Part shown: positions 12,967-26,100 of the stretch, piece by piece
Position numbering within the stretch: the first letter of the stretch is position 1
Layout: every line of letters begins with the position of its first letter
Assembly: GCF_021155765.1 (NCBI RefSeq)
Contig: NC_060110.1
Coordinates: 15,088,001-15,152,000 of the forward strand
Reading direction: 5' to 3'
Length of the DNA stretch: 64,000 nucleotides
From: Diprion similis
Taxonomy: Eukaryota > Arthropoda > Insecta > Hymenoptera > Diprionidae
Program-made: the position numbers and the translations under genes
Notes under the pieces: model-generated
Database searches by the model: none
Seen by the model: the letters and a program-made list of their open reading frames with translations, nothing else
What the model was told of the DNA's origin: nothing

Positions 12967-15900
12967 CACTTTGCGACTTGCCGCCGCGTGCCTATTATTA
13001 TTTGTTTTACCGTTACACCATATGCAATCCCTCGTTTGCCCCGTAGGTATAGACGTATGCAAACCACAATTCGGAGTAGGTACTAATGGGAACAGAAAAA
13101 GTCTGAGGATTTCCGAGAATCAAAGGTCCGTTAATTATCCCCATAATCAACTTTCTTTACCGCACTTATTTTCTCCCCTCAAGCACAACCACAGCTGCTG
13201 TCTCACAGTCCTCCTTCATCCCATTACAGATATCATTTTTTTTCCCCTTGCCCTCAGCAGCTGCAAAGATAACGGCAACTCGGTCAAAGATATATCGCCA
13301 AATTCCCAACCAGCAGGCATAAAATTACTCAGAATTGCAACCCGGCCCTACAGTTGCTTAAGAATCGAATGGAATTTCGTGCAGCTTATCACTGCAGTGA
13401 CTTATTGCGATCCTTAACCCCGAGTCCCATTCTTCGACATTTCAACCGAAAGCTTCTCAGTGTAAACTTGATGACACACTGCGTACGAATTTCAGAAGTT
13501 TTTTCGTTTATACAACGTGAATTATTCACAATCAGACTTGAAGATTGATCATTTTTCATTGTCTATATACTTCTAGTCATTGACTTGCATAAAACTTGTA
13601 CAATTTCGATCGTCAATTTGTTGTATTGATATATAAAAGTCTCAAATTCTGGAATTCAAAGAAACTAAAGTTCGCTCTCGAATCTAGTTAATATTTCAAT
13701 AAATCTAAGACGCAATTAACGTGTGGTTTAAAAAAAGGGACAAAATTGGCACCGGGTTGACCTAGTTTGGCAGATTAGGAGATCGAGCACGAGGCAGAGC
13801 AACAGTGGCGCCATCGAACGACGAAGCAAGAAAAGAAGGGGCGTAGAAAAGACGGGGTTCTTTCACCCCGCGGTAACTCGGGAAACTGCGAGCTTTTGAG
13901 GTAGAAAAAGAAAAGGGACGAGGGTGCAAAAGAGGGTGGATTCGGGGCGAGGCCTGTGGGCGTATGAATGAGAGGTGCATGCCTGTGATCTCGACTCCTC
14001 GCGCATGCCTACGCACTCCGGATGCGTCACCGAGTCCCGGGCAATTCCTCAGCACCACGTGGAAACCCCCATCCCCAAAAGCCCAACCCCACCCCCGTCG
14101 CCGAATGTGACTCACAAGATTTATAGCCTCTGTTTCAACACTGGACGTCCCAATCTGCGGGATTCTGCAACGTGCGCTAAATCGAATTGCTTCGTCCTTG
14201 TCTCTCAGCTCGCCGTATTGCGACATATCGTTGGACACACCCACGTGTCAGAAATACGAGCATGTGTAGCGTAGATGTACTTAGAATTAGACGCGTGTTT
14301 ATGGTTACGAATAAAACTTGGTACTTGTTATACGGATGGAGAGGTAAGCGTGTGTTCGCGGAAATGCAACCTTACCTTTGAAAAGCAATAAAATTTATCG
14401 AAACCACATTCGTCACAGTTTGCGACGAAAGCTTGACATACGCTGAGAATTTTAATTATTGGGTTAAGAAATACTCCGTTTTATTTTGAAAAATCTCCAC
14501 CAAAACATCGCGATTAATTTCATTGTCACGGTGAAATTCGAGTGAATTCGCCAAATTACCGTCAGCAATGAAAATTTAATTTCAAAGATTCTGCAAATGA
14601 AAAAACCAAATGTTTGAGGAAGTTAGGAGAGAAAAAAATTTTTTTTAGAAATCCATGATAGAAATTGAAACACAAAATCATTCAGTGTATCTAAAAATCT
14701 AAGAATCATTCGTAGCAGCGATCTGGCAATATAATTCGTATGAGATAATTAATTCTAACGATTTCAAAAATCCGTTACGTCCGGTGTATTACTCCAACTT
14801 GCTATAACTCTTCTACATTTCTTATATGAACACTGTAGTCTCTATCCTCCCCCCATCTCCATCCAGCCTTACGCTACTCGCTATCGCCCTTACTCAGCTA
14901 ATTCCATTCCCGTCACTGTAGATTCTCACACCTTTTCTGCACTCACATGCTTTGTCTCTAAACTCGCTCGTATTCTAACATTGAACGAGCACATATCTCA
15001 CTTTTCTAACAATAAAACCAAGTCTTTCTTAAGACACATCTCCAGACCTCACATTCGATTGTATTCACCAAATAATAATCTTCACATTCACTTTATTGAA
15101 TAAATTAAAATTCGACGAATATTAATCATCAATCATAATATCATTACGAACCATTTCCTAGTATACGGGAGACGAGGAACTCGAAAACGACAACTAAACA
15201 ACTAATATACTAACCACTTAGAACGGAGATGAAGATTTTTCGAATTTCTAAAGTCACTCTGCATTTTTCGTCCTAAAAACCTTAGACCCATTGGAATCGA
15301 CTCCTTGCTACAGCATCTAGACCAGTTCGTCCCTACAATTTTTAAGGTGACTGAATTTTTTGTCGTAGAAGAAAGAGGTTTACAGCCACAGCTCCAATCA
15401 CTGAAAACAATGTTGTAATTTCACGGTACCTTTTTTTACTCGCTTTGTGAAAAGTGATATTAATACTTCTAATGAGTTATTTTTCTCAATCATTTCAGTG
15501 TTCTACTAGTCCATAAAACGGACGAGTTTCATAAAGGCGCAATATTTCTGTTTCACCTAGGGTATCAAAAAGACTGGTTACTGCACTGAGTGATCCGACA
15601 GCATTAGTCGCAATTAAATTCGCCAACGACATCATCCGATGTGTATTCGACTCTGTAATTACCCTCCGGTCAATTCGAACACCGAATTTCGCATAGAGCA
15701 ACGGATCTATTAATTATGAAAACAGACGTGTCTAATTAACAGCTAGCCTCGAACTCTCGCAGATAACCAATCCATACATCCGTCTATTATAAATGATATA
15801 TCTATAGCCAGACATAATTAAGAAACCTGTATGATAAACTGAGATGATGATCGAGTACCGGTGCGAAAATGAATGAAACCAAAAACACAAAAACAAGGAA

Positions 15901-15969
15901 AGCAAAAAACCGGGAATACTAACGAGCCAATATCGTGTCAACGTGAAAGTTGATTGACCTTCGTTTTAC

Positions 15970-17109
15970 CTGAACTTGTCGTCTCTCGCAGGAGCAATTG
16001 TGCAGTTTTTCCAGCTGATCGTGAATCAGATACGCAGCCGAATACTTCTGACTATCCGGTGAAAGCGGAGAATCCGGTGATCCCAGACCGGAACTGGCGC
16101 TGTCGCTAGTCTTGATGGGGTTTCCGGTCCTCCCGGAAGTCGCGGGGAGCTTCGCTGTATCTTGGTTCGGAGAGAGGGGAGAGAGCGGAGATCCAATGCC
16201 TGAACTCTCCGAGCTTGAATTGACCAGCCCTCTGCCAAGCAGTGCAAAGTTTTGGGAGGTAGATTTTTTCACTCTTGGTCTAGGGATTCCCGACTTCCTT
16301 GATGCAGGTTCGTCGCAACTTTCGTTCGTTTGATTTCTCCCAAGGATTTTCGACCTCGACGAGAACTTGAACGGCCTCTGCGTTAGCTTAAGCCCAAAGC
16401 TTTCCCTGCTCGAGGGCAATTCGGAGGTCGTGGATGAAACCGGAGGGCGAATAGGTGATACAAGGCTCGAGATCTGAGCCCTCTTTGCTAGATCATCATC
16501 GATGCCCTCAGTATCGAGGGTTTCCTCGACGCCGAGATCTCGCCCCGTATCCTCCTCATTCTCCGATAAACTTTCAACCTGATCCTTTTTACAGTCAGAC
16601 GGGTGCAGAGATTGAAGACCCGTTCGAAAACTCGACAGCGAACCGCCTCCGTTTCTATTATCCTTAACGGGCCTGTTTTGAATAGCCAATTCTTCTTTAT
16701 CAGCCGAAAATATATCCTCGGTATTCGGCACCCGCCTCGATCCAGCGATCGATTTCTCATCTGTTATAAATCTTGCGATCACCGTCGCCCCCGGATCCGT
16801 GGAAATCCTTGGCGACGAGGACGCGTCGTTCACGTACAAGGACTCTACCAGCTTCAGTCCAAAACCACCGGTGCAGTCCTTAACTTGGTAGTATTGCACG
16901 CTCTCGATGCAATTCCTTACGTCTGCGTTAAATATAGACTGTCCGGGGCACGTGGGGTGCGACGAGACGCTAAACGACGCCGGGCGTCGCTTTACGGTTC
17001 CAGTTTCGTCACTGGGGGAGTCCCAGTCGACGTGAAAAGTTCGTCGTCTGGAGAACATCATTTCCCATCCCCCCCTCCCCCTGCCGCGGCTACTTCCGCG
17101 ACATAATAT
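15970..17109 (-). CDS. Ser-Pro-rich coding exon, unrecognised gene (exon B)
   Basis: This is a long open exon. It may start at an ATG (17061), giving 364 codons, or at a phase-0 acceptor, TTTAG|ATA, giving a first base at 17109 and 16 more codons. It ends in phase 0 at the donor CAG|GTAAAA. The protein has a basic N-terminus and an FGLKL motif twice (residues about 67-71 and 222-226). An acidic stretch (about 161-191) is followed by a basic patch (about 255-270). Two related Ser-Gly-(Ile/Leu)-Gly-Ser-Pro blocks (about 283-298 and 319-336) resemble proline-directed kinase sites. A Cys-x-Cys-Glu-Arg-Arg end completes it. I see no enzyme domain. The phase matches exon A before it and exon C after it. 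It could equally be an alternative first exon. Confidence 0.6.
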
Positions 17110-20100
17110 CTAAATATATAGAATATTTTTCGCTCATTTTTCAACACACTTGCGTATTTCTGCCCCGCTAGTGTATACTTTTCAGTACGTTGCAGTTAAT
17201 GGACCCGTGATTTCTGTACGCACAACATGTGGCATAGAAAAAAAAATTAAAGAATAAAAAAGAATTTACGCGTACGCGCGTAATTTTTATTTTTGTATTT
17301 TTGCGCCTCTCCGGTTCTCCGGCCCTATTTGACGGCCGAGTCGAACCGGAAGTTCTGCTTGCATCTAGCCATTTTTATACCTCCTGCACCCCGTGTGTTG
17401 TGCACTTAGTGCGCGATGAGTCTATGCGTCCGGAACTCATACTTGATGATAAAACTAATAAAAATCAGATGTAAAGCCAACAGCTGCCAAGGTTCCTCCG
17501 TTACCTAATTGCATATGCGTATATTCGGTGTACATTTTTCGATTTCTTCACCCCGAGTTAAATCTCTGGGAAAAACAGGCATCTACCGGTAAAAATAATC
17601 ATCAAGCTTCTCCAGCATCTATTTTCATGCCGCGAAACGTGTCTATGATGATTTTTGCACGTTAGCTTATACACTTTTCACCAACTTCACCATGGCACCA
17701 ACGAAATATTGTATATTCAACTCTTGTCGAATATTCCTGCAGACGATGATGATGACGATCGTATCAAGTGTCAATCCGTCAAGGCTGCAGACCACTAAAC
17801 CACGCACTGTAATCCTTGCACATCGAGCTCGTGTTGTGACGGCGGGGATTTGACGGAATCTCGAATGCAAGGAAGGGTGGCTCTGCTCATGCAGGTCTCG
17901 ATGAGTGCAGACACCATAACCGTATTTCGCGGACTCTTGCGTCCAGACAATAGATGCACTTGCCAAGAGTGCCCCCAGCGAACTGACTATGCCTCGAGGC
18001 TAAGCAGGAGCGGCAGGACCCTCGGCAAGTTACCCTCGACGATCGTCCTGGCGCCTACGGCTCCTGCGAGCCTGCAACAGCATTGCCCGAGGTCCTAGCC
18101 CTTGCGGCATCAGCCACGCATCCATCCCCTATCATGGCCACGGGGCGAAAAACTAATTATATTGGGCCGCAGGGGCAAGCTATGTGTACGGGGTGGTGGG
18201 TGCCCGATGCGCGATGTGCGATGCACCATATTGAAACACGCAACACCCATGAAAACCACGTCCCATGTGCCTTCGACACGACTCGACGCAGGGCAAACCT
18301 CACATCTGAAACCGCGCCACCAGAAATGCGTCACTGAATTTCCCTGCAACAGGCTTTGGAGCACCCTTTCGAACCTGCACATTCGCAATTTCATACGCAG
18401 CGTGAACAAAATGGTCAACGACTCCCGAAGGACTGCGCTTGATAAGACGCTCAAATTTCCACTCTCTGTTACACCGTCTTTCATGTTTATTGGCACAGTG
18501 AAGGGAGTGATACTCGAAACCTGCGTCACGATATTTACCGTAAGGATATCAAAGAAATTAAGTGAAACACGTTTAAATTGTATAGCAGGAAACTAGATTA
18601 GAAAATGGATATACACATTAATCAGATATGTATGTGAAGATTGAGTGAAGGGCAAGCTTTGAAAAATGATAATAAATAAAAAAAAATAAAATAAACACCA
18701 AATGAAAACAATCCTATCATTTCATCACGACTGACGATGAGTTGTGCGATTGCACAAGGGTGGAGGAAAGAATGTGTGGCATCATCGACAATGAAAATCG
18801 ATTACGTTCGCACTGAGTATGGTCATTTAAGCGAGAAGTTCGATGTAGTCGTTGATGGGCAGTATTAAGGGTAGGTGGACAGCGATAGAAATGTCTTTGT
18901 GATATCAGTTGTTTCCATCTCTTTACACAGCTCACTGTGTGTGTCCGGGGTTTCACAACGTCGAACGAAGGCATACACAGTGGCTCATGAATAGCATTTG
19001 GATACAATCTCATCTGATACCATAGGGCGAACGGCCCCAACGTAGGAGGGATGATTCGACCCCTACTGCTGGCCGTGGGCGAGGCAACACTGTTGCAGTT
19101 ATGGCACGAGCGTTATATACACACAATGAGAAAAGGGTGCGGGGTGGTGCCTTTTTGTTTGAAAATATTTTGACACCAATTGCGGCCAGGACGCGGGAAG
19201 GGCGACGCGAGGATCAAATCGGCGGAATAATTTAACCGGATTGATCAAGGATTTCGATTCTTCTTCCAAATACCTTCGTCCGTATTTCCGTAAAGAGAGT
19301 ATCTCTGCATCCCAATGTTCGACGTCGATCAGAGGAACGCTTTACCACGCCGAGATAATAAGATAAAGAAAAATATTTTATGATTATGCAGGGGGGTTGA
19401 AACGAGCACGCAATCGGGCACAACGATCGATTGACATGGTTGCGCGTTATATGTATGGCAGAGAAGAAACCGGCTAGCCTATTTATTCGATAAAACAAAA
19501 AGCGAAGCTCTTTTATACACCGCGTCGCTCGATGGGACAATTTATGACGTCGAAACTCACCCCCGAGACTCGGTGCAGCGTTTTTGGCTCTAATACACGA
19601 CATAACGGACAAAAACGTGTCCGATGGGCGGACCTTCAACGGTATAATAAACTGCCATTTCTCAATTCTCTGACGAGTTATCTTTTTATTATACTGGAAT
19701 TTAGTATAAACGAAATGTGGCATTGGGGAGTTGAAGTAACATCAGAACAGTCATCCGTAATTATAAAAAGGGATCAACTCGATTGTCATCTACATAATGG
19801 TGGAGGAGTATCCGATGAACCGACCACGTGTTCGGCTAATATGCGGCCATGTGTCGAATACCTTGTTTTTTACTCCACACAGATAAAAATATACAACGAC
19901 ATTAAATAGCTCCCTGGGGTAGAACAAAGGACAGTTAGGCAATCAGCTCGGCATTTGGCAGAGACATTTCAGATTATTCAATCCTATAATATCATCAAAG
20001 CTTGCAGATGATGTAAATTTTCAACTCGTGAATCATTCGTAAGTCGAAATACTTGAGTTTTTGAAATTTGAAACGATACAAAGATAAGTATATCGATGCC

Positions 20101-23100
20101 TTCCTTATACCCGAAGAACAACCAATGACGATCAAGACCAAATGGGTGTAATAAAAAATTCATGAACATATAGCTTTGCATTTAGAATGTACGATTGATG
20201 AGATCGGTGCGAAGAGTAATGATCAAGCCTGTAGACCACCAGCGGGGAAACGGATGTGATCACACTATTGGTTCATTCTAAAAATACTCATTTAGATTTC
20301 AGATGAGATATTCTACAAACCCGTGTTTGTATTGTAATAAATAGGTAACCTGAGTATAGCAAATGATAACAGGAAGTAATTCCACTGGCGATGTATACGT
20401 ATATGTATAGTGTATAGAGTATACGGTGTGAGAGGAGGTGAGAGTATTTCTGCAAGTTTGCCCAGTCAGTGAGGAAGAATCCGACGACAACGACGACAAA
20501 AGATGACGTCATCCTCAATCAGGGAATTTCATTTCCGGACCAGGCTCCAATCGCGATTCAGTGTTTGCTAAGGCGAACCCGCCGAGATCCCAGCGAGAAA
20601 GGTGTCCACGATAAAGAGACAAACACACCAGTAAAATCCCGTGTGAAAATCCGCGTGAACTATGACTCATTGCCATTTGCGCTGTATACCTCGAGGAATG
20701 GGAACTTAGCTCGAGCTGAAAGGAACAAGGGAGTGAAAGATCATCCCTTAGCTGTCTCAGGTCGCGAAATAAATACTCCTTAGGGCGTTACGTGGAGCAC
20801 TTGGTACGGTGTCTCAGTGATATATAAAGGGTAAGGGCTGCGATTCTACTATTTTGCGAAGATAAGTGAGACGGGTGAGAGAAATCGCGAAGAAGAAACC
20901 GGTATTAAAATGTGGAGTGTGCAGTAGCGCGGATCATGCTAAAATAGGATTGAAAATACGAAAGTTACAAAGAAGCTTGCGAATGAGGAGATGCGAAATA
21001 AGCTCAGCATCGACGTGGAGAAAGTGGAATCCACTTTACGTTATTGCCTTATTGGTCACTCCAAAGTCTCAATTGCTTTAAGCCAGACGAGCAATGCATC
21101 GATCTGCTCTTTCCTATACCCTCGAAAATCTAAACAAGCTCCAGAATGGACAGATGCATAACTAGCAAACCCAGATAGTACACTCATCCAGAGGCTGACC
21201 ATTATTCAACTAGAAAAAGTCGACGTTATGTCGATATTAAGTCAATTAACAGCCAACAGTGTGCTCCCTGGTAAAGTATCCTCGACGATTTAAATCGGTC
21301 AAATCGTGTAGAATCGTATTAGGAATGACATCCAAACTCCATTTATGAATGACGATTTACATCATCATTGGTGTTCAGGCTTCAAAGTGTCTGAAGTGAC
21401 ACACTTTGCGCCATTTATTTTGATTCGCAAATTGCAGCGCGTTATTGTCATTGCTCGCGACTCCCATTACCGTTTCACATCTTTACTACCGTTGATATAT
21501 TATTGGAAGGATAAAAATTGCCGGTGGCAAAGCAGCTTGACCACAGACCGCGGGGATATGGGAAGAGAAATTTGGTTAAATTTTGTCGAATCAAAATCCG
21601 GTTTCGGTCACCCGCAAGCTTTGGCTAACGAATGGATTCGCCACGGAGGCTTACAACTTATAATCCCCACTATCCTGTTACATGCTGCCTGCACTCCCGT
21701 ACCAAGATTATATTCTCCCCCTCGATCTACCGAAAACGGCTTAGTTCCAATTATGCGTCGTTTAACTTATGTAGGTGTATAAATACTGTATCCTTGTGTG
21801 TAAAAAAACGTATACATATATATATATAGCCGAAGAGCCACTACCTCTTTTATGTGTTGGAGGCATCAATCGGACTCGCTTGAGTTTTTTCATATGTAAT
21901 AATCAATTAATGGTCTGAGCAATCTCATTACCCTAATAAAATTCTAACAAATTTTCCATAATTGAATTCTCTACTTTGAATTGGAAACTTTCGGAAATAC
22001 GAATCACTTCGGGATACCATCTTGTAATAATCAGAAACATGTCGCGCGGTCCGAGTTTACTTTTATATTAAAAAAGTTACCAGATACGGTTGTTTACTTG
22101 GCGGAAATAATACCCAGGCATTAATTTCATACGTCTCCACACGACACATACACAGCTGCACGCTCTTGAGAAACTAATAAAACGAGAAAGTCACGGTTTA
22201 CGAGAGAGTATCACCGCACTCGGCTGCTGCGGTAATAAAGCGTGGTATTGGGTAAAGTTGTGCAAAAAAAAAAAGGAAGAAACAAACAAAACAAAAAAAA
22301 AGTATACAAGTTGCACTTTTAAATTGGTTGGATAAATTTCTTTTTATTTACGGTACCTACCACGTGGTCTAATGAGTTTAAAGTAAAACACCGTGTCGAG
22401 GCGAGAGGCGAAAAAAAAAACTTTAACACCTTTATTTACATTCTCTTCCCTGTCTGAGGTCGATCCTCCGAGAGGGTGAGGATACGCGTTTTAATATATT
22501 CATTGAAAAAGGGGTGCTGATAAATATTTCAATAAGTAACGTGCGACGGTGCGACGGTGCTACCTAATTGCTAAATCATTTGGAAATTGATGAAACCCTC
22601 CCCCATTTCCTGTCGGTAAGGAAGCGTCCTGCCACCCCTGTAAAAGCGCGGAACCACCCCGAAAACATTTCCGCTTTTCGTTCAGAGATGGAACTACTGT
22701 GCAGATGATAAAAAGGCAGAGCGCGCTGCCAGTGGCGTAGGAACGAACTCGTCGCCTCGGCGACTCTGAGAACCAAGCAGCGCAAAGGGTGACTATGGAT
22801 TTGCCATTAATTCGAATCCCGCCGCTGCGATTCTATTGTCCCGACTTTACGGTGGGAACTTCAACTACTCGGCAACCACCTCGGCTACCTGCATAGATGC
22901 AACCTTAACTCGATAGCGATTTGGAATTGTGTTGTGAATGTTTAAATATCCAATGAGAAATGTTTGAAATGAATTTCAGAACTGGCTTAGAGTATACAAT
23001 TTTTCGTGTGACGAATTATAACGCGAAAACAACGCAGAAGATGATAAGTAATGCAGAATTATAAATTCACATTAAACTCTTCATCGACGAAATCTTCGAT

Positions 23101-26100
23101 TAACGGAAAGGAATCGATCGATTCCAATTTTACTTATTTTAATTATTCACTTTCGAATCCATTAATTGCTCGGTCGCAAAACTGAATCACTTTAATAATC
23201 TAAACCAACAAATCAAATTTGACTACTAGATCAATGATCAGAACAGGATCTATAAATTTCTTATAATTTCTGATTTTGAGAACTTAATCACGCGTATGCA
23301 CTTTATGAACACACTCAGAGTGAGTAATACCTACCCGATTTGAAAAATCTGTATCGAAAATCTTTCTAATCGGAATGAAAATCTACGCGTGCCATGCAGG
23401 CATAGAAACGATAAAGTGGGGTAAGCTAATAAAGCGGTAGCTATGTGCTGTGACCAATTTACGGGGCTGCAAGTCACCGTGACGTAATAGAACACGCGTG
23501 TTGTTCCATATATGTATCCGTGTCTACCCTCTGTTTACGGAAGCGGTTGTGGCTCGTGAAAAGCACGTGGTGCCCAATTCGTTAAGTTAACGAAACTGAG
23601 ATACAGTAACCCACATGTTGTATCCCCCATGGCGGATGCGTGAATCGAAACGGGAAGCAAATAAATTATAATTCTAAGTGTTTAATCATGGTAATAAGTT
23701 AATTTATCTATAAATATTGTAGACGAAATTTATTCATTCACGTCATTTATATGCGCGATGTTAACATATATATCACGCGAAATGAACCCCGTATAAAAAC
23801 GAGGCAGACTTTTATACAAGGCAATTTTATATATACTCTGTCTGAAAAGATAGGGGCAGGAAAAGATGCTGCGAAGCAGCGCAGGTACAAGCAAATCTCA
23901 AGATTTCTCTGCTGATTTCACGGTGAATTCGTCGTCTCGAATGACGCACCCTGCACAATACAGGGGGTTAGTACTCCCACGTGGCCCTACCGAGCTTGCG
24001 CGGCGTCGCGACGCTCAAGTTTTGTCCAAGAAACGCACTGCCGCGCGTTTCGCGTACTTACTGTAATACCTGCGTACCCTTGGAAAGCACTGGCGAAACG
24101 GCAGAGGAGCAAAAATTATAAAAATCATACGAAAACGCCGCTCACTGAATTTTCTAAAACTATTGATCGTTTTTTGGTTATTTCACACCGAGAAAGAAAA
24201 CGCAAACTATTTTTTTTTGTCACTCTTTTAATTATTTGATTGAACGCTATCCGAACTTGAAACTTCTCTCCAAAGAAAATTTCGAATTTTAATTCTCTTC
24301 GAAATTGAACTCTTCACGGTGGTACATAGTAGTAGCGATTATTTTTTACATAAAATACATTATATAATATACTTCGACTTCACGTTACGTCAGGGGAAAA
24401 AAGTTTTACTTGACAAAAGTGCTTTTCCAAATTCTTTCTAGGGTCTCTAATTTTTTTTTTCTCCCTCCGCCTCGCAACGGCGTGGCTAAAATACTTTCTG
24501 CAGGAAAATACGATATCACATATCACGTGTGATGTAAACTTTGCCACAGGTGTGCTTTTCGACGTATACCGGATAAAAAGGGGTGAGACGGCGTGACGGC
24601 GGCAAAAAGAAGTTCTTTCTTTTTTTGAAAGCATAAACAGCCTACACGTTCCGTCCGCAACATCACACGAGTTAATTTTTCTAATTAAATCATATAATAA
24701 CGCGCGTACAGCGAAAGTCTCTTCTATATATTCTACTTTTTTATTTCTCACGTTTTTCTCCTCTCTTATTATACACCCGAGTTATTCCTGCAGCAGGAGT
24801 AAAAAGCACACTCCTGAAGTCGAGCTTTGACGGCGATAAGAGCAAACATTCCGCGCGACAAGTGTACAAGACTAAAAAGGACTCCGAGCACCTGAGTTCC
24901 ACGGAAGAGATAGAAAAGTTATCGCGTTGCAGTATTGCCAGGGCAACGGTAGTAGAGGGGCGAGTTCTCTAGGCCTGATCAAGACCCTTATTTATTACTA
25001 GTCAGATAAAGGTGCTTCTGCTTGCCTAAGAGCAGCTAGGTGTAGGTATATATATATATATATATATATGTATCGGGGTAGGCGGGTGGCGAGGCTCTAA
25101 ATTTTAAGGGATTGTCTCGAACCGTCGAGAGGCTTTTACCAATTTCAACGCAAATGCCAACGACCTGAGAACCGCTGATTAACAATCGGACTGCACTTTT
25201 AATTACCCGCGAAAAAGTGGCCGGGAATTCAAACATTTCGTTAATCGTCCGATTTTATTAGAGCAACAAATAACAACAAATGAATAACGTGTTCACCCGT
25301 GTATCGCAATCTGCGCACCCTATCGCTATGGGGTTACAGCATTGATATACCTGCACTTACGTGTCGCGATTGCAAGGTACAGCCTATAAATACGAGAGTT
25401 TTTTTTCCGGTGATGGGTCTCCCTGAAGAGGCTCACCGCTGCGACTTCCAGAGACACTTTCTTCTTTCTTAACGTTATTGCCGACTGTCACGCGCACCTT
25501 GGCCCGCCCTTTCCAACCCCCTGCAGTTCCTCGAGCATATACACCGGTTTCCTGAATAAAATACGAGTCTTCTTCTCGACGAAACAGCGGGTAATAAAAT
25601 TCTGTTATAATATACTTTTGGTGAACGGGAGCTTCGAGGATTTTTCTCATGTTTATCCGAAGTTGCGAAAACAATCAATCAATCAGCCAATGAAAACGTG
25701 AAATAAAATGTAATAAACACAGTAGAACAAGAAGGAAATGGTAACAAAGTTTTCATTCGCTATGAACGGTTTTTCGAAATGATTTTTCAAGTATTATACC
25801 CATGAAAAATCCCTGAATTTTTCTTATATACTTCAAAAAACAAAGAAAAAGACAATTCTCGAAACGTACGACTAAACAACTGTCCACCCTTTGCGCATCG
25901 AAAGGTTCGATTCAAGGCGGGTCAAAGGATGCCTGCAAAGGTGTAACTTCAAACCCCTTTATAACACGCAGACAAATTTTTGCCAATGTGAGAATTTCCC
26001 CACGTCTGTATACCTATACGTGCGTCGTGCAGGGTGAATTATGTATGTTTCACCAAACACCGCGGTGATTCGATATATGACGGTGCGCCGGTATCGCGGG

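Larger units (their letters stand above)
7343..15969. other. intron or intergenic stretch, no gene seen
   Basis: No exon is supported here. There is a TATA-like element with a correctly spaced TCA at 9442-9473, a (CA)17 microsatellite at 12932-12965 and a T-rich tract before it. GC-rich islands at about 10190-10700 and 13780-14240 produce long but unconvincing open frames on both strands. The stretch from 14820 to 15110 is C/T-biased on the plus strand and ends near an AATAAA. It may be a decayed transcribed element, but I cannot name one. Confidence 0.45.

Noticed and set aside
12839..13417. 192-codon plus-strand open frame
   Set aside because: It runs through a T-rich tract and a CA microsatellite, which encode Phe and Thr-His repeats. 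It is a frame created by simple repeats, not a gene.
13762..14274. Overlapping frames of 160 and 99 codons on opposite strands
   Set aside because: Both are open because the patch is GC-rich. Neither has a domain or splice sites in the right places.
14820..15110. C/T-rich strand-biased stretch ending near AATAAA, considered as a retroelement tail
   Set aside because: I found no reverse-transcriptase frame, poly-A tail or target-site duplication to support it.
18083..18596. 164-codon plus and 139-codon minus frames
   Set aside because: Compositions are erratic, and both strands are open over the same GC-rich island. No family is recognisable.
19232..19909. 163-codon minus and 125-codon plus frames, the latter with a KRVRWADL string
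   Set aside because: The string resembles a phosphatase-1 docking motif, but a single short match in a frame without other support is expected by chance.
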